Source: Holacanthus passer (taxonomy: Eukaryota > Chordata > Actinopteri > Pomacanthidae). From it: a DNA stretch of 64,000 nt. The position numbers and the translations under genes are program-made. How positions within the stretch are numbered: the stretch's first letter is position 1; every line of letters starts with the position of its first letter. The notes below the pieces were generated by a model. It worked only from the letters and a program-made list of their open reading frames with translations. It made no database searches and was not told where the DNA came from. The DNA lies in NCBI GenBank assembly GCA_025331565.1, contig JAFREQ010000155.1, positions 310,001 to 374,000 of the forward strand, in the 5' to 3' direction. Positions 59,821 to 64,000 of the stretch are shown here, piece after piece.

Positions 59821-62800
59821 ACCTTAGTTTATGATTTCTGATTTTTTTCCAAAACATAATAAGAATAAAATAAAGTAGAGAAGCAAAAGAAAAGGTGTTT
59901 TTCTATCTATCTGAAACAGGGCACTGCTGAGAGAAAGCCTGCGTGCACAGCTGCCTCTTCATAGATAAGCAGAGGTTAAGAAGAGCTCATGATGCTGTGC
60001 TTTATTAGTCTCATAATCACATTATCTTGCCCAATATTCAGGATGCTTGTGTTACAGTAGTTAATTGTGCAGCCTATTATCTGGCAACAGCTAGATAATA
60101 TACAGCAGGAAGCACCACATCCTGCAGCTCGTGAATACGAGCAAAACACCGGCCAACAAAACATCATTTAAAGGCCTGATGTGCATTCGTACTCATAGAG
60201 CTCAGTTTTTGGTGGAACATGTGCTTGTCAGGTCCCAAAAGATTTGAGAGAAGTTTGTCTCCACCGTGGGCGGCTGTGTCCCAGGCCAATCAGCTGCACT
60301 GTAATTATTGGAAGCGCCGTTTCCCTGCAACACAACTTCTCAGAAAATTGCTGACATTTCAGGAGATGTACCAAAGCAAAAAAAAGCAAAACAGCAAAAA
60401 AAAATTGTTCTATGGAAAAAGTTTCCCTCACTAAACTCAAACTGAATAGAAAGTTATTTGTGCATAATGAACTGATGTATTTTGTTTTAATTACAATATG
60501 CAAATGTGTTTCTGTCAATGTTGTCATTGCTGTCACTTCTGTCATTGGGTTTTCATGTGCATGTAAATACCCCAGTTTTTCACAGAAGTGTTTGTCAAAA
60601 TGTTTTTTCTTAATTACGATGAAATTAGAATTTCATATTTTCCCTCTTTTCTTACTCTCATACTTTCCTATAAAATGAAAAAATATATATATATTTCAAC
60701 TATAAGCAGACAGTAAATCGTCCACTGAGACTGAAAACTTTAGCAACAGTTGATTTTAATTGGAACTTTTTTCATGCAGTTCATGAAACTACACACAAGC
60801 AAAACATCTGTCAATATGAGAAGTGACGCTTTTACAGCTAAATCTTTACTTTAGTGTATCGAGCAGTAATTGGCCTCCAATTTACGCAGCAGCATAATTG
60901 CAGAATTAGCTCTTATTCCAATGTAGATTTCACTGTAACTGAGGCTCTCATTGAAATTCACAGTCTGGGTAATGAATTTCAGGACTGTGTGTAAATTGAG
61001 CAAAATGTGTTCTCTGGAAAGGATTTTTTACAGTAGAGAACGCCACATGGTCCCCGGGGAAATATATCTACATCTCTGTGGTGCTCCTGCTGGAGAGAAC
61101 CGGGGGCGTCCACGCTGAGCCGCAGTTCGGTTCGGTTGTGGAATCCACGCCGAGATAATGGCGTCTAGACGAATTTGTCATTGACATTTTGCATGTCTCT
61201 CTTCCACAGAAAGGAATACAAATGAATATGTCCACCCTGTTAAGGTGGTGCTTGCATGGTGGTGACTGCTGTCTGATGAGTTTGTCTCAGTTATCATTAG
61301 GGGAAGGTGCTGCACACATTCAGTTTATCGTTGTATTTGTTACTGCGATACAGTGACACCTGGAGTGAAGGATCGTGTCAAAACCCTGGAGTATTATTCC
61401 AGCAGCGTGTTGATTCAGTTCTTATCAAAAGAGAGAGAAGGATGTGGATTGAAAGAGGTGGAATAGTTAATCAGACGTGTCGAAGCATTGCAGATTACTT
61501 TAATAAATGCAGCGTGAGGAATCCTTTATATAGGATTTGGCAAATATTTGCCTTGTTTTTTCGCAGCTAACCGTGTGCATGACTTTCGCCTTAACAAAAT
61601 ATTGAAGATCTGAGGGCTGTCATGCAAACCTCCAGGGACGGAAGAGAGAGATTTCAAACTGTCAGGTTTATCTCATGCATAATCGCTTGCACAAATAATG
61701 AACGATAAGACGAGCGCACCGACAGGGCTTCATATCTGCGAATGAAAAGCTTTGCTGCTGCTGCGCTGTGAATGAAAGTCAATGGAAGGAAACCACAGTA
61801 ACCTCTCCAGGGACAAACTTTGTGAGGGTTTCACAAACAATAGCAAATAAGCATATGTCTTTATGGCCTGGTAGCGCCACAAATAGCTTGTCAGAAGTGT
61901 GAACAGAGCAGTTGCCCTTTATTGCTTTCGGTGGTGTTATGGTGCCTTTGAGTCTCTCTCCTGCTCCACAATAAACGAGGAGCTGCTTGCTAACTCAGAC
62001 CACGTTTACCTTTGGGGCCTGTGTGACTGAAATGCCCCTTTCATCTAGGAGGGATATGTCTGTCTCAATATCCCCATGGTGCTTATGGCGCTGTGCACAC
62101 AGAGGAGGAGGTGGAGCAGGAGAAGAGATAGAGGGGATGTGCTGTTTCTTTGTCCACCATAGCGTATCCTCCGTTTGTGTACCCTCTCCCACCCCTCTTC
62201 TAATCTCTGGGGAAAAGTGTGAATGCAATCAGGACCAAAGGGGGGCATCTGGACTTGCCTACAAGGAAACAAGGGGACGGATGACTGGCAGCGCCTCCTA
62301 CCCTCCTCTGCTACCTTGTGATGAGCGTCACCCCCGCCTCCTCCCTCGTCTTCCACTTGTACCTGTCAGCGGTGCAGTGGTTGAGATCTCCGAGGTTCGC
62401 CGGCGCTATCAGCCCGCTGCTCGCACAGTATCTCTTTATCCCTCGCCCCAGTGGCCCTCAAGATCGAACCCACGCAGCAGAACCGCGTTTGTTATGCTTC
62501 GCCAACATTTTCTGTATTCTCAAAGGCTCAGCTCTGAAGTTTTGACATTGTTTAACTTGCAGCCAATTTTCTAAAACACACCTAATCAGCTTCGAAGTGT
62601 AACCGAGGAAAAAGAAACTCCGACTGAAAACACACAAAAATCAGCTGCTAGTGAAATCCTTTATAATTCAGGGCCCTTTTTGTTGTAATTTTTCCTACAA
62701 GCACAGGCCAAATCTAAGTGATGAGTCATCACATTGAGATATTTCCAAGAGAGACGAATATGTGGTTGGATAGCATAACAAATCAGATTGTGGTGTCAGT

Positions 62801-64000
62801 CTCAAAGATTTAAAGAGCAGTGATTCTGTCAGATGTCTTCAATAGATCATAATTCACCAAGAACACAAGTTGCATTTGAAGTGAGTTGTTTGATTCGTCC
62901 TTGCCACGACTGGAAAAAGCTCCAGTTCTCTTATCACTCACTTTTGCTCACCTGCACATTCTGAATGCAAAGAGTTGCCATCTGTTATAGCTGAAGTAGA
63001 TGAGACTGTTGAGGGAAAGTGGAAACACCGAACGTAAAAATCCATCATAACTCCTGGTATATGGTCATCTGAGGATGAAATTTTGCTCGACTTATTTTTC
63101 ATTTCCAGGATTTTCAGGATGGATAGTTATTGTGTTGCTGTTGGGGAGAAGTTAGCCCTGAAAGGTTGTGAGGGTTCATGATATAAGGTCAGAGCCACAG
63201 GGCGACAGAGGCAAAGTTAAATTATTATAGTTGCAAGCAGCAAATGCAGTGGCCAGGCTCCAGTCTGAGGCTGCAGACTGAGAGGAAACAAAGTCTGTGC
63301 ATTTGTACAGGATTCAATGATGGGAAGTTAAATCTGAAACATTTCAAGTTCAAAATCAAACGTTTAAAATTCTGTCCAGAAAATAGTCTCTATCATTTTG
63401 TTTAAGATTGGACTACGGAGAAAACATTTTTTTGTTCACAGGAAGGCACATTTTGTCTTTTTTTTGTGCAATCAAATGCAGAAAGAGAAAATAATTACAC
63501 TTTATCTCTCAATTAAGATGAAAGAAAATAAATCAAGCTTACATTTCTATTTGGTTTACTTTTTTGTTTTGCTCTACTCATGCACTCTGCTTGAGATCAG
63601 TGCAAAATAAAAACACTATCAAATTTCAAGTCTACTACAGTACATACATTCAACATAGCATTATTCATTATTTAGGCCTATTATTCATAGATCATTTTCA
63701 GTGTAAAACAAACTGGAGGAGTTAAAAGTCCAGTCTTTTGAATGATGCAAGCATTTATAGCTGGATTTTGAACAAGGTTTCAAACTTTCTAGCTACAGCG
63801 ATAACATCAATATTTGTTTGTACGAATTCAGAATAAGTTGCTTGTTTTTGTTCATTAGGAGATGGTTCTAGGTAGAGTAAAAAAGACAGAAAGTAAGAGT
63901 CAAAGTCATTAAAAACAAACAACAAAACCAGATCCTGCAAACCAGCCGACAGAGCCGTCTGTACAATCAAGTGATTCTCTGCGTTTTCCTGCTTAAAGTA
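59821..64000. other. Intronic sequence to the window end, no gene
   Basis: Holds a short TA run at 60680-60692 and an octamer at 60498-60505. The sequence at 60880-61090 has a non-repetitive texture. The longest frame here (61987-62574, 195 codons from a TTG) starts without an ATG, has no known domain and overlaps equally open frames on the other strand. I find no exon. Confidence 0.4.

Larger units (their letters stand above)
22980..64000 (+). other. dpp6: dpp6 gene, 5' part (extends past the window)
   Basis: I infer one gene from two phase-0 alternative first exons on the same strand (23247-23303 and 41927-41977). Both match N-terminal variants of DPP6, a catalytically dead dipeptidyl-peptidase relative. 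DPP6 crosses the membrane once and serves as an auxiliary subunit of Kv4 A-type potassium channels in neurons. In the known family, variable cytoplasmic tails are spliced in phase 0 to a common exon that begins the conserved juxtamembrane and membrane segment. I found no reading frame resembling that common exon downstream of either donor. The shared body of the gene must therefore lie beyond 64000, in keeping with the very large 5' introns of this gene in vertebrates. The left limit is arbitrary because the transcription start is not visible, and an upstream first exon outside the window is possible. Confidence 0.72.
41978..64000 (+). other. dpp6: dpp6 intron following the MKEK exon (open at the window end)
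   Basis: From the donor at 41978 to the window end I found no frame resembling the conserved DPP6 juxtamembrane and membrane exon. The intron is therefore at least 22 kb. It carries many diverged dispersed repeats, a perfect hairpin and a Tc1-like element, listed separately. Confidence 0.6.

Noticed and set aside
61987..62574. 195-codon open frame on +
   Set aside because: It starts at TTG, shows no domain or family resemblance, and overlaps open frames on the opposite strand. GC-rich composition explains the openness.
1..64000. CRISPR arrays, operons, bacterial genes
   Set aside because: No regularly spaced direct repeats. All tandem repeats here are micro- or minisatellites, and gene structure is eukaryotic.

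Overview
The window looks like teleost fish genomic DNA, probably from a percomorph. It is almost entirely non-coding. The evidence is the spectrum of interspersed repeats: Tc1-like transposase remnants, LINE tails of the L2/Rex kind, a LINE related to the type-1 R2-like Pol genes common in fish, and several short dispersed repeats familiar from fish genomes. CA/TG microsatellites are frequent, and no long open reading frame has intact coding character. There is no sign of bacterial or viral gene organisation.

The only coding sequence I can support is two short first exons on the + strand. Each starts with a good-context ATG, runs a whole number of codons, and ends at a strong GT splice donor in phase 0. 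The first (23247-23303) encodes MNQTAGATNAYRRCSKGGK. The second (41927-41977) encodes MKEKSLIETAKMQGNVM. These match alternative cytoplasmic N-termini of the dipeptidyl-peptidase-like Kv4 auxiliary subunit DPP6. The MNQTA start is the signature of the DPP6a/DPP10a variants. I therefore read the window as the 5' part of a fish dpp6 gene, with two alternative promoter/first-exon units 18.6 kb apart. The common second exon (membrane segment) is not in the window, so the intron after the MKEK exon is at least 22 kb long. DPP10 is the main alternative for the first exon.

Layout: 1-22.9 kb is upstream sequence, or intron if a further upstream first exon exists. It holds a MITE-like inverted repeat (1.5 kb), an L2-type LINE fragment (5.2 kb), a minus-strand LINE pseudogene (9.5-10 kb), a composite of repeats (14.1-15.2 kb) and a Tc1-like remnant (22.1 kb). 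At 22.98-23.3 kb is the MNQTA exon with a possible 78-bp 5'UTR intron, followed 52 bp past its donor by a GC-rich minisatellite that stays open in several frames. From 23.5 to 41.7 kb is intron with two oppositely oriented CTCF-like sites, a second Tc1-like remnant and an E-box-rich CpG-containing block near 39.5 kb. At 41.8-42 kb is the MKEK exon. From 42 to 64 kb is intron with many old dispersed repeats, a perfect 15-bp hairpin (51.07 kb) and an internally deleted Tc1-like element with both ends (59.35-59.82 kb).

The two first exons would splice to the same downstream body of the gene. They would give membrane proteins that differ only in the cytoplasmic tail that acts on the Kv4 channel pore. 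Repeat and gene names come from memory of the families, with no database search.
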